The translations under genes and the position numbers were made by a program. DNA of 49,920 bases, taken from contig BFEA01000275.1 of the NCBI GenBank assembly GCA_003427395.1, positions 2,080,569 through 2,130,488 of the forward strand. The letters run 5' to 3'. Below, in pieces: positions 35,886 through 45,262 of the stretch. A model generated the notes under the pieces. That model did not search any database. It was given only the letters and a program-made list of their open reading frames with translations, and was not told the origin of the DNA. The DNA comes from Chara braunii (taxonomy: Eukaryota; Streptophyta; Charophyceae; Charales; Characeae). Every line of letters starts with the position of its first letter. Position 1 is the stretch's first letter.

Positions 35886-36090
35886 ACATATATACACAAG
35901 GGCTGGGTGGAGGTCACAATCAACTGATAATGATGATAGGCATCTCGATGATAAGTACCCCGCCTTAAATATACTGTGTGGTGGGAGAGAGTAGAGGGCG
36001 TGAGTAGGCGTCTCGAAGATAAGTACCCCACCGTAAATATATAGTGTGGTGGGAGAGAGTAGAGGGCGTGAGTTACTAGTTGGTGAATTT
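35600..36090 (+). repeat. Internal repeat of 85-110 bp plus (CA)n
   Basis: GCGTCTCGATGATAAGTACC and GAGAGTAGAGGGCGTGAGT recur about four times (starting near 35608, 35728, 35940 and 36007), separated by variable spacers. One spacer is a (CA)n tract at 35817-35890. The inverted copy of the element at 40275-40600 has about three such repeats, so the number varies between copies. Confidence 0.85.
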
Positions 36091-36499
36091 AGGGGCCAAT
36101 AGGTCATTGCTTGAGCCTGGCGTCCGAAGTACCCGTACGACGAGGTTCGTTCGACTATGCTTCAACCAGGGCTGGGTCGCTAGCCCTGGTGCCGTTCACG
36201 ACTATTCGGTCCAAGTTACCTGTCCATTGGTAGGGTAATGGTCCTGAGTGCTGGTCACACTTAGGTAGGACAGTAGGGATAGGGGATGCGCTAGGAGTAT
36301 TGACGCAAGGATGGGAGGGGTGGTGGCCTTGCCGTCTCAGAGCGGCCACGGCTGACCACTTCCGGCGATCAATGTGTGCCTAGTAACTGGCCTCTACAAC
36401 ACCCTGGACTTTATGGAAAAAAAAAAAGCAACAACAACAACAACACCAACAACAAAATTAATCAGATGACATGAATAAAATCATTCTGAATTGCGTGGG

Positions 36500-36945
36500 G
36501 CCGGTCCGATCAATGATGACGCTGTTGATGTGGAGAAGGTGTGGAGCCACCCTGAAATTGAACTGGAAGGGTACCTATCATAATGACGTGGCACTCCTGA
36601 GCCTTGTCAGAACTCTTCCGGTCTCAGATACAGTTATGCCCATGGAGTTAGCGTACGATAACAGAACCCTGACTCCATACTACTACTTGCCAAATGGGTG
36701 TGGTAGATACGAGTCATTCTTCAGGCCACAATTGATGATTTTTGCTAGGTGTTTGAATGGAGGCATGGACTCGTGCCAGGGAGATAATGGAGGCCATGCA
36801 ACAACATTATAGTGTTCAGGAGGTTTGTCCTGTTCTAATGGGCCACACGAGTTTTGGCGCACAGTGTATGCGAGGGCTCCAGGCTGTATGTGAAGCTCAG
36901 TTCCTTGCTCGGCTGGCTGGAGAGTACATCTGGTCTTTTCCTTTC
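36500..36945 (+). pseudogene. S1A (trypsin-like) serine protease remnant
   Basis: Three pieces in two frames line up with the second half of a chymotrypsin-fold protease. DAVDVEKVWSHPE (36521-36556) matches the strand before the catalytic Asp. HNDVALLSLVRTLPVSDTV (from 36579) holds the catalytic Asp at 36585-36587. CLNGGMDSCQGDNGGH (36762-36800) is the active-site Ser loop, where GDSGG has become GDNGG; AGT to AAT at 36786-36788 would explain it. After another frameshift VLMGHTSFGAQC and LAGEYIWSF match the end of the domain. Asp-to-Ser spacing is 67 residues against about 90 in the family, so a piece is missing. No His (AAHC) half was found; the retroposon immediately upstream may have displaced it. 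The gene is dead. Canonical trypsins are scarce in plants, so origin is open. Confidence 0.72.
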
Positions 36946-37190
36946 CAGCCAGTATTCCATACGACTGACAAAGAACTGCCGGACGTGTGCTGGCCCACGG
37001 TGACGTGCATGTGTGGTTTGGTACCCCACATAGACTTCAACCCGTGTCAACTGGTGGCTTGGATTTCATTCTCCTTGAAGTTCTACCTGAAACCTTGTGT
37101 ATGGACCAAACAGGCTCACTCCATCACTCATGAATGTGCAAAATGAGAGTGAATCTTCCGCTGCAAAATGGGAAGATACACCGCCATATT
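36946..37190 (+). other. Possible Cys-containing continuation of protease gene
   Basis: The frame 36757-37146 remains open past the protease motif and reads DVCWPTVTCMCGLVPHIDFNPC. This could be a C-terminal extension or chance. No domain is recognised. Confidence 0.3.
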
Positions 37191-37192
37191 TA

Positions 37193-37346
37193 TTGTCTCT
37201 TGTGCATGTGGCAAGTCACTGTCACAGTGGTGGAGCAAGGCCCAAAGGCGCAGCATTTCAGAGGCTTTCTTGTCTCTTGTGCATGCAGCAAGTCATTGTG
37301 GTGGAGCAAGGCCCAAATGCACAGCATTTCAGAGGCTTACCTAGAA
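37193..37346. repeat. Tandem duplication, 77-bp unit
   Basis: TCTCTTGTGCATG begins units at 37196 and 37273. Both contain GGTGGAGCAAGGCCCAAA and CAGCATTTCAGAGGCTT. Confidence 0.9.
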
Positions 37347-37426
37347 TCCTTCTTCCGGCCACCATCATTCAGATCCTTCAGACCCAATGGTCTTGTCTTC
37401 TTCCCACACGAATTTCCTGGTGGCTG

Positions 37427-37480
37427 GACCTGGTTTCCAGCAGGTGCTGGTCCCCACCAATAGACGGAGCCTTCACGGCG
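37427..37480 (+). mobile_element. Retroposon tail module (plus strand)
   Basis: GGCTGGACCTGGTTTCCAGC followed by GGTCCCCACCAATAGACGGAGC matches the module found at LINE and SINE 3' ends. Confidence 0.65.
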
Positions 37481-37839
37481 GGCCCCACTTGAGGAAGAAG
37501 CTCTTACAGCTCCCTCAAGTGATGCCCACCAGTTCTTCGTAAAGTCGTGCCCGTTAACAAGCCATGATTTTAGGAAAAGTATGGGTCACTACAGGAGCGC
37601 ACAAATTCCTTTCTACTCCATTTTTTTTTCCCATGGCCAATAGCTGGGCCAAGTACTGGTGGTTAAACAAAAAAAAGGAATGTTGAGACTTATGGGAGTG
37701 CAGGTGAAGGTCCCCCAAAAGGATGAGATCAGTGCTGGACAAGCATCTCTGAGCCGACCCAAGTGAGGCTGGACTACTTTTTGGCCATTTAATCCTCAAT
37801 TCCGTAACATGGCCTGCAGCAGCTACCACGCCTATGTTG

Positions 37840-38025
37840 CATTTTTTTATTATTATTTTTTTAACATCTGCTGGCCGAGCTACGGGAGGTGGTATGGGCA
37901 TCCCCGCTAGAACCAGGCCACAGATGGTGGGGAGCAACACCTGCTGGAAATTGGGTCCAGCGTCCCACCATAGAAAACCAACACAGGACAAAAAATAGGA
38001 CCGGGGCATTACCCCACGAATAGAT
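37840..38025 (-). mobile_element. Retroposon tail module (minus strand) with T-run
   Basis: A T-rich run (37842-37862) precedes GGTGGGGAGCAACACCTGCTGG and TTGGGTCCAGCGTCCCA. Further along, GACCGGGGCATTACCC matches a similar phrase beside the next copy at 38327. Confidence 0.68.
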
Positions 38026-38036
38026 CGGAGGCCTGT

Positions 38037-38042
38037 GTTCAA

Positions 38043-38073
<31 letters not shown>

Positions 38074-38074
38074 A
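38037..38074. repeat. (AATA)n microsatellite
   Basis: Simple tetranucleotide repeat. Confidence 0.95.
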
Positions 38075-38195
38075 CAAACAAGTGTGCTGGTGTCACACTT
38101 TCAGTTTCGAAAGGGCAAGGAAAACACGTGCGGGCAACATAATTCGGTGCAGAGTTTGAAAAGGGTGAAAATGGCTGTCGCCCGGGTTGTCTGCA

Positions 38196-38196
<1 letters not shown>

Positions 38197-38228
<32 letters not shown>

Positions 38229-38345
38229 AGAACAAGGCTCCAATCTATTCGAGGGGAGCAGCACGTGCTGGGAACCGGGCCCAGCGTCCCATATGAAAAT
38301 TTACGTATGATTTTGAAAATTGAGATACCGGGGCCATTACCCGGC
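38197..38345 (-). mobile_element. Retroposon tail module (minus strand) with poly-T
   Basis: A T-run of about 30 is followed by GGCTCCAATCTATTCGAGGGGAGC, GGGAACCGGGCCCAGCGTCCCA and later ACCGGGGCCATTACCCGG, the same order as in the copy near 37.9 kb. Confidence 0.72.
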
Positions 38346-38504
38346 TTTGGCTCAGAAAAAACAAAGCTACTTAGAAAATGACTACAACAAACTTCAGAGT
38401 ATAACCGGAATTCAGAAAACTGCTCAGAAACCTCCTGTCTGTACTGCACCGTGCGAAGCTGTAATTGCGACATCTGTGCTTTTTGACAACGATCGTGATG
38501 ATTA

Positions 38505-39558
38505 TGTTGCTCTTTTTAACTCGGTGCGTGAGATTGGTGCCTGCATGTGATGGTACCCATATCCCTCTGGCCCTGGTCTTGGCAAGCCATACTGGCCGGC
38601 CACTGGCCCACTCGCAGAGGCCGCCACGAGATTCGTTGAGAACATGTATAAACTTGGAAGGAGGGCGGTGCTGTGGGCACTTTGGTGGCAGAGATGTACA
38701 CTGGCCAGGGATAAAGTGAGGGTAGAGGTGCCAGAGATCTCCGAACACATTCAGCAGCAGATACACTTTGAACTTTCACAAAGATGGCGGGTCACCAAAT
38801 CACAACTGGACCTTTTTAAACAAACAGGAGATGTCAGGAGAAGGATTACAGCATTTTGCACAGATTGGTTGGGAGGGGAGAGAGAAGGATGGATAGCAAA
38901 GGTGGAATGGAGTGGNGATGGGGGGGAGGGACAGAGGGATATGGAGGAAATGAGAGACTATCACCTAATTTTTAAGGACTGGACCAACATAGAACCCTCC
39001 TTCCCACTCCGCCCTCCTGACGACTTCCCCGACCTCTTCCCGCCCCACGCCCTTTCCCTGGCAGAAATCCTGTCCTAAATTGACATTACCCAGCAACTTA
39101 CTCTTCTTGCATTTTCTTTTCATATGAGGAACTCTCCCCTGGAGCCCCCCAGGGAAGGTTTCCTCCTAACTAAACAAAGGATCATTACTTCCTGCAGTGG
39201 TATCAGAGCTTATGGAGACATCTGGCGCGGGGGGTGAAGAGATACGGGAAACAGGAACTACATCACTATGATCCACACATACCTGCTCAATAAATCCCCT
39301 ATAGACAGGGCCATCAATGTTGGCAGGGCTCACAACCACTTACAATCACTGTTCTCAGACATTCTCAACTTTTGTATAAGGGACGCTGGACCCGTTTTCC
39401 AGCAGGTGTTGCTCCCCACCAATAGATGGAGCCCCTCCCTAGGTGTTAGTGGTGTCTGCTCCTATCAGCAGCACTAACACTGACGGGGGGGTTTCAAAAA
39501 AATAAAATAATAATAAAAAATAAAATAAAATAAAAAATTGTTGCCCTTTTCAAACTCG
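38505..39558 (+). mobile_element. 5'-truncated LINE copy with diverged TSD
   Basis: TGTTGCTCTTTTTAACTCG (38505-38523) and TGTTGCCCTTTTCAAACTCG (39539-39558) look like an aged TSD. Between them is the last part of a LINE related to the 10-kb element, a 3' UTR of about 290 bp with the tail module (GGGACGCTGGACCCGTTTTCC, CCCCACCAATAGATGGAGCC, 39380-39432), and an A-rich (TAAAA)n tail. The copy is inserted in the same orientation as the large LINE but is too different in sequence to be its recent duplicate. Confidence 0.75.
38524..39078 (+). pseudogene. LINE ORF2 C-terminal fragment
   Basis: The start is in a shifted frame (VPISLWPWSWQAILAGHWP). From 38644 it is open to the TAA at 39076-39078: MYKLGRRAVLWALWWQR, TDWLGGEREGWIAKVEW, DYHLIFKDWTNIEP, DLFPPHALSLAEIL. 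Each piece has a counterpart in the same order at 32858-33316. One base, 38916, is N. It corresponds to the region after the zf-RVT finger, so no RT or endonuclease is present. Confidence 0.85.
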
Positions 39559-39559
39559 T

Positions 39560-39880
39560 TTGTGCCACAACCAAACATACTGCCCACCCAAAAAAAAAGG
39601 ACGGGGGCCATTACGTGGCTTCCACGGTCTGATGAGGGCTGCCGTAATCCCGCTGAGGGGCACCAGGGGGCAGGTTAGCCACCATGCTTAGAAAACTATG
39701 CTTTTCCAACTGGGACAACTGCTGGCAGATCCACTGCCAGTGGAAGAAGAGGCCCCTGGCCACCTCCTCGGACTGCTGCTTCCACGGCTGTCAGACGTCC
39801 TGTTGATTGCAATACTCAGTAGAGCACAGAGTACTGCCATTGCGCTGCCTTATCCATTGTGCTGCTCCTGCTGTTCCGGA
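39560..39880. other. Anonymous sequence
   Basis: No gene is seen. GGACGGGGGCCATTACGTGGC near 39599 resembles the ACCGGGGCCATTACCCGG phrase next to the retroposon tails at 38.0 and 38.3 kb. Confidence 0.5.
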
Positions 39881-41182
39881 TGCTTTGCCTTTTTCTTTTT
39901 TTTTTTTTCTTTTTTTTTCTTTTTTTTTTTGTTAAGCCCGGGGTGCTGTAGAGGCCGGTTACTGACACACATTGATCGCCTGGAGCGGTCAACCATAGTT
40001 GTCCTGAGGGAGCGAGGCTACCTTCCCATCACATCCTCATGTCAATACTCCTAGCGCACCCCCTATCTCTACTATCCTACCTCAGTGTGACCAGCACTCA
40101 GGACCATTACCCCTACTTGGTATCGAGGGGAACTTGGACCGAACAGTAGTGACAGGCACCAGGGCTAGCCATGACCCAGCCCTGGTGGAAGCGCGATCGA
40201 ACGAGCCTCATCGCACAGGAATTTCGGACGCCAGGCCCAAGCAATCTCCTACTAGCCCCTAAGTTGACCAACTGGTAACTCACGCCCTCTACTTACCCAC
40301 CAGTCCTAGCTGATTTTAAGGCGGGGTACTAATCCTCATAACGCCTATCATCATCTCAGTTAGTCGAGACCAACCAGTAACTCACGCCCTCTACTCGCCC
40401 ACCACAGCCCTAGTCTGCCACTCACAATCTAGCTGATATTAAGGGGGTTACTTATCATCGAACGCCTATCATCTTTATTAGTTGATCCTGACCAACCAGG
40501 GGCTCACGCCCTCTACTCACCCACCACAGACCTAGCTGATATTAAGGGGGATACTTATCATCGGACGCCTATCATGATTATCAGTTGATCATGACCTCCA
40601 CCCAGCCCCATGGTTGTGTATGTGTGTATGTATTCTATATCATGGATATGTGCCCCTGGGCTGTGTATGTTCGTAATGTGTATGTGGACCCGATTTCATA
40701 GCAGATGCTGCCCCGCACCATGGAGCATCTGCTAGGTGAGTACTGAGTACTGGTGAGAGGTGCTTGTATCACCTCCACTAGTACATGCGTGTGTGTGTAC
40801 CTTGAGCTATATGTGTGTGTGTATAGTCGGTGTGTATAGTATGTGTGTATGGTATGTGATAGACTATGTATCGGGGTTGTGGTATCTGGGGTGATATCTC
40901 ATGTGTGTGGGTGTATGTGGTAGAGACAGGCCTATCTGGACAGGACCCCCCCCCGACCCTGTGACCTACAGTATGAAACTGGAGGGTTCTACCACATGCA
41001 CTACCGTAGGAAGTGGACATAATGTGTGTAATGTCTGGGCTGGGGGAGATTATCAGAGCAAGCAAAGCTAACATAAACCAGCAACCAACGTGAAGTCTAG
41101 ACCAGCATACAACACCCCATGACTGGCCCCCTGAGTGGTGCGCAGGCAGTGTCTGTAATAGTACCATGCGTGCTTTGCCTTT
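39881..41182 (-). mobile_element. SINE-like element, inverted copy, 12-bp TSD
   Basis: TGCTTTGCCTTT is perfect at 39881-39892 and 41171-41182. The 1,278 bp between end in poly-T on the left, so the element lies on the minus strand. It starts CGCATGGTACTATTAC, equivalent to about 34719 of the plus-strand composite, and carries the same 5' module, the internal GCGTCTCGATGATAAG-type repeats, the GGGCTGGGTC module and the CTACAGCACCCCGGGCTT end. Its termini define this family better than the composite does. Confidence 0.85.
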
Positions 41183-41567
41183 GGGCGCTTCTTACTCCTT
41201 TCTGCCAGGGATAGCGGTTGTGGTGGGAAGGGGTCCTGGAAGTCTGCTGCGGCCCGGAGGGGGATGCCCTGATAGACCGCCATCCATTTCCAGAAGTTGA
41301 GCCTGTAGATGGAGCTCTCTCTAGGTCCTAGCGGTGTCTGCTCTTACCAGCACCACTGGCACTGGAGGGGGTTGCCTAAAAAAAAAAAAAAAGAAGTCCC
41401 TGGGCAGGGGGACTTCTTCCCCCTGCTGTCGCTTGGTGCTGTCTCCTGCCCATGCAACCTTTGCAATCCATCCTCCGCCTGCCCCCCCCCAGCCAGTCTC
41501 TGCAAAATTGACAAATTGTTTAGCAATGTCTTGGTGGGTATGAAAAAGGACAGGCCCAGTCATCTAG
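41183..41567 (-). pseudogene. LINE ORF2 C-terminal fragment (minus strand)
   Basis: Read leftward: AKQFVNFAETGWGGAGGGWIAKVAWAGD, PLPRDF, then after a 94-bp insertion WKWMAVYQGIPLRAAADF, QDPFPPQPLSLAE. These match FCEGWLGGEREGWVARVSW, HFKDW and DPFPPHPLALEE of the large LINE. It is interrupted by a tail-only retroposon, and the SINE-like element adjoins its 3' side. Confidence 0.8.
41292..41397 (+). mobile_element. 94-bp tail-only retroposon insertion, 6-bp TSD
   Basis: AGAAGT at 41292-41297 and 41392-41397 flanks a fragment GCCTGTAGATGGAGC...CACTGGCACTGGAGG ending in an A-run. When it is ignored the LINE fragment reads RDF into WKWM without a gap. The fragment is the last part of the tail module seen downstream of the 39.4-kb LINE copy (TGTCTGCTC, AGCA-CACT). 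Confidence 0.75.
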
Positions 41568-41660
41568 CGGCCTAGCTCAGTTGGTTAGGCACCTAAGTGG
41601 CATTCAGGAGGTTGTGGGTTTGAGCCCCATGACCGTCTGCAGCGCACGTTGTGCCAACCA
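41568..41660 (+). repeat. tRNA-like SINE head
   Basis: A-box-like TAGCTCAGTTGGTTAGGCAC and B-box-like GGGTTTGAGCCCC are followed by unrelated sequence. It shares GAGGTTGTGGGTT with the head at 34580. The body that follows has GTGAGTGTGAGCGTGAGTG repeats. Confidence 0.62.
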
Positions 41661-41859
41661 ACTGTGATAGTCGGCTTGATGCCCTTGATCGATATTAGTA
41701 GGGTCTATAACCAACACGGGTGTGAGTGTGAGCGTGAGTGGGTTGTCTGGGAGAGTGTTGGCCATAGCCACAACTGCTACTCTATGGGAGGTGGGGAAGT
41801 AGATGGGAGGTGCAGCTACTGGCAAAAGGCTCGGTCTTTGCATTCCGTTCCCTCCCAAC

Positions 41860-41975
41860 AGCGGAGGAAGGAGAAGGAGGAAGGAGGAGTAAGGAGGTAG
41901 AGGAAGGAGTAAGGAGGTAGAGGAAGGAGGAGGAGAAAAGGAGGAGAAAAGGAGGAGGGACGGAGGAGGTAGAAA
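41860..41975 (+). repeat. Polypurine tract (GGAGGAAGG-like)
   Basis: More than 100 bp is almost pure purine, with a repeated AGTAAGGAGGTAGAGGAAGG unit. Such tracts can adopt triplex structure. Confidence 0.85.
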
Positions 41976-42079
41976 GACTACAGTAGACTGGGCGAGATAG
42001 AGGAGAGCACGACACAGTGTCACACAGTGAAGAAGAAGTAAGACACATGGAGTCATCTTGTCCACTGCAAGGGGCCCCA

Positions 42080-43857
42080 TAACGAGGGATTGTTGCTATA
42101 TTATTTCATGCCCATCCACAGTCTCCCACTATTGACGAATGGACCCGTTCGACAATCTGTGCGGTCAGAAGAATAACGACCACACAAAATCAACAGGTAC
42201 GGGTCCCAAGTCATGTATCACCCCCCTAAAATCCCATGTTTGTCAGAACAAAAAGAAAATGAGCCTTGGAACAGACGCCACATCCTGCTATACCGCAGCC
42301 TTCAGGGTTGTGAACATAGTACCATGCACATGCACCATGCACATGCCAACGGTCGAGTTGTCCCAGTACCTTTCTCAACTATCAATGCTGAGCCTGAAAT
42401 CGCCCTGCGTGCCGACAAAAAAAAACGAATTGGCGCGGGCGTCACTTTGGCTGGCGCAGCCAGCCATTTTGGTCCGGTAGCACCGAACCCCGCCGGCCTC
42501 CCCCGTAACCCGCCGCGTCATGGCAAAATAGCAGGGAAAGGAACTCAGTCTGGTGGTTTAAGTGTGTGTCTATGTGTGTTTTCTTTTTTATGCCTGTGTA
42601 TTAGGGGCATTTAATTTAGTCATACTTTGCAAAGGATGACCCATCCTGCATTGTACCCCCCACTTTATCTGATACCACCCCACCCTCATGGTATCACCCA
42701 CCCCGTATATGGGTCCAGTTGTGCCTGACTTTGGCCATGCTTTTCTTTTTTGTGTCTTGGCATGTGTCAGTCTGTATTGTGCAACCTCACACCCCGTGCG
42801 ACGTTTCGTACCGAGGGACGCCCGATCAGAGTAATTGGGGCTGTGGCCGAGGATTTTAGGCAAGGGTTGAATCACCCGGACAGAACAGGGGATTCTCGCT
42901 TCATTTCGGGGTTATTCCAAAAATTAAAGCCGACAGACGAACTCACAGGGGCTCACAGGAGAATCCGAAGGGTAGGCAGGGCCATCGTGTAGGGTATGAA
43001 CAAAATTCTGCTCTGTCGTGGGCTAAGGAGGGAAGCGTGACTCAGCCGTCGGCTGACGTCGGGAAAAAGGACAAAGGAAGACGCGGAATCTACCGCTTCT
43101 CTCGCACCATGTTCACGCCACCTCTATTGCAAGAACCCAAGAGATAAGGAGCGTCTAAGCGTCCGAGTCGCATTCATCAAGTCCGTGAGGTCGGGTAGGA
43201 GCATTGTCATCCGGTTAGGGTGGGGTTGCAAGAACCCAGGTCCAGAACCTCGCCGGTAGGGCGCCCGTACTGCGGGAGAGTTCTGGGAACCGAGCCAAGC
43301 CTTCGTACCCCAGCACCAGCCTCCACCAGGAACACGAGTCTCCCTGCCGACACCCGCGACAGTTAAACTGGGCCCGCCACATGGCATGGGCTGCCTACCA
43401 AGGCAGCACTATCAAATCTGTGAAAGGCAAGATCGAGTGCGGAGAGGAAAACCGATCAATCAGAACCAACCCACTCCCCCCTATGTGGCAAGCCTTGGAC
43501 GATTTGTAAAAATGAACCCGGTCGGTCCGCAACAACGTGCTTCGTATATCCACATCGCAGTACCCACCGTCTTCGTCTGCGATCGGGAAGGGCGGAAGGG
43601 TGTTGTGGCAGATCGACAAGAGGGTTGAGCATGGGCAGTTACCCACAGTCACTCTTAACGTAGTAAATCCCGACTCCATACAAATCTCAACGACTTTTGC
43701 CCCACTCCCTCCCACTTAACCCAAAATGCCAGTTCGAGGACATAACGTCGTCGATCACGTAGTTAATACCACGGCAAAACGACTACGACCGGGTAGCAAA
43801 GAGAGCAGGTGACGTGTGTAGACGCATGTGACCGTTGTCTCTTGTTGCCAGCAATCA
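42080..43857. other. Anonymous sequence with a few unassigned frames
   Basis: No family is recognised. The plus frame 42750-42992 (GRPIRVIGAVAEDFRQGLNHP, then GDSRFISGLFQKLKPTDELTG) has protein-like composition and is preceded by a pyrimidine-rich TTGTGTCTTGGCATGTGTCAG that could be a splice acceptor. The frame 43386-43628 is similar in character. Either could be a fragment of an unknown gene. Confidence 0.35.
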
Positions 43858-44090
43858 GCCTGATAGAACTGCCATTTCGTCAAAATGGACCTCTTTTATT
43901 TTTTGAACGAAATTGAAACCGAGTTTTTTGGCCGAAAAGTCATCAAAATTTGTTGTTCCTAAGGGTCTGGCGTTTGTAAAATGCTAGACCCTCAGGAAAT
44001 TTTGACGAGTTTTCGACAAAAAAACTCGGTTTCAATTTCGTTCAAAAAATAAAAAATGTCCATTTTGACGAATTGGTCGTTATAGGGCAT
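43858..44090. repeat. Long near-perfect palindrome, about 230 bp
   Basis: Left arm TCGTCAAAATGGAC, TTTTTTGAACGAAATTGAAA, CCGAGTTTTTTG, CCTAAGGGTCTGGCGTTT is answered on the right by AAATGCTAGACCCTCAGG, CAAAAAAACTCGG, TTTCAATTTCGTTCAAAAAA, GTCCATTTTGACGA. Arms are about 110 bp, with a few mismatches and one small indel. The loop is only a few bases. No clear TSD was found. It could be a foldback element, a MITE or a small-RNA hairpin precursor. Confidence 0.9.
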
Positions 44091-45180
44091 TGGACCAACT
44101 GACACAATGTCGGTGTGAATACCCTACAAGGGTATACGCCCTTGTTTTTGGAAGTGATAGAAAATAAATTTTCACTTGAAATTTGAAGCGCACAACGCGA
44201 GTCGTGGCTGTGTTCTCTTTTAGGCTGACAGAATGTTTGACTGAGAGTAGAGAGTGTGTGGGCGTGCAGTTTTGAGGAGCATGTGATTTTCTTCTTTATT
44301 GATGTTACTAAGCCGGCATTTTTGCCGGTCAACTTTGTGCTTTCAACCAAATTAGGACTAAATGATCGTTCTTCTCGTCAGCACGTTTCACAACGGTAAG
44401 TGCGTGCACACGGGGGCGACATTGCTATGATCGGCAACAGGGCTGACTACCGGTGCCGCAAATTGCTAAGGAGGCGATTACGTTCATTTTATTCGAGGGG
44501 ACTTTGGAGACCGTGTCGTGCATGGTGCAATAGGGCATTTCATGGCATTCATCTGCGAGTAGGAATTCCTTGTTGTCTCAACGAAGGTATGCGCAAGCAA
44601 AGACACTGTAGATAAAGTTAGAATTTCGCCACTAAAACTGCAAAGGCGCGACTCTGACATAGGAGAAATGTTGCGTACGGCGGTCACGAGCAGCGTCAAC
44701 TTCCGTCAAGCCCTCCCCGTGCGGCGAATGCTTAAGTTTGGTGGCCAAAGGTTAAAACGGTATACCCAGACGAGGTGTCGGGGCATTTTGGTAGGCCCGC
44801 ACACGACGTGGTATGCATTCATATGGGTTTTCGCTAACACTAGTATTAGCCTTGGACCTAGTACTATTGGTTACGATGTCAAACTTTCATTAGGGAGAAT
44901 CAAGGATCGAGGCCAACAATTGGCGACAATGGAGCAAAGAAGTTATTTTGAAGGAATTGAGGGGCTGAAGGTCCAACGAGACTATCCCCCTCGATTTTAT
45001 TGACGGTCCCGACCACGGGCCCGATCAGTGGGACCAAGGGGATGCCAACAATGCCCTCCTCCCCCTAGGTGTCGTTTCCTTCTTTTATTTTATTTTTGTT
45101 TCTATTTTAGTTTATTTAGCCATATTGAGCATCGGTTCTATTTTCGGGATGTCGTCCCAATACAGAGCACGACAATGGTA
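44091..45180. other. Anonymous sequence
   Basis: The plus frame 44668-45003 (111 codons) begins MLRTAVTSSVNFRQALP and has no motif I recognise. The pyrimidine-rich stretch at 45075-45120 is non-coding. Confidence 0.4.
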
Positions 45181-45182
45181 CC

Positions 45183-45262
45183 TACGGGGCTAGCTCGGTT
45201 GGCGCACACCTGAACTATTGAAGTGCAGAACTGTGTTCGAATATAGATGTTACCGGGTGGAT
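45183..45262 (+). repeat. tRNA-like SINE head
   Basis: A-box-like TAGCTCGGTTGGCGCAC and B-box-like TGTTCGAATATAG are spaced as in a tRNA. It is the same family as 33850-33946. Confidence 0.6.

Larger units (their letters stand above)
33930..36475 (+). mobile_element. 2.5-kb SINE-like composite with 17-bp TSD
   Basis: TAATCAGATGACAAGAA (33930-33946) and TAATCAGATGACATGAA (36459-36475) differ at one position and flank 2,512 bp that end in an A-run and (CAA)n-like tail. Inside are two related units. The first (33947-about 34572) ends in CTACAACACCCTGGGCTT plus (GAA)n. The second (about 34575-36458) ends in CTACAACACCCTGGACTT plus poly-A. Both share a 330-bp 3' module (34190-34520 and 36105-36420). 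The second has tRNA-like boxes at its start and an internal 85-110-bp repeat. An assembly gap lies inside. Confidence 0.8.

Noticed and set aside
37554-37800. Endonuclease-like GDLH phrase on the minus strand
   Set aside because: An isolated four-residue resemblance without other AP endonuclease motifs.
37554-38264. 236-codon minus-strand frame
   Set aside because: It contains poly-Lys from a poly-T run and passes through two retroposon tail modules.
33850-45262. Functional tRNA genes at the A-box/B-box sites
   Set aside because: No acceptor stem, anticodon arm or terminator could be matched. All sites lie in repeated elements.
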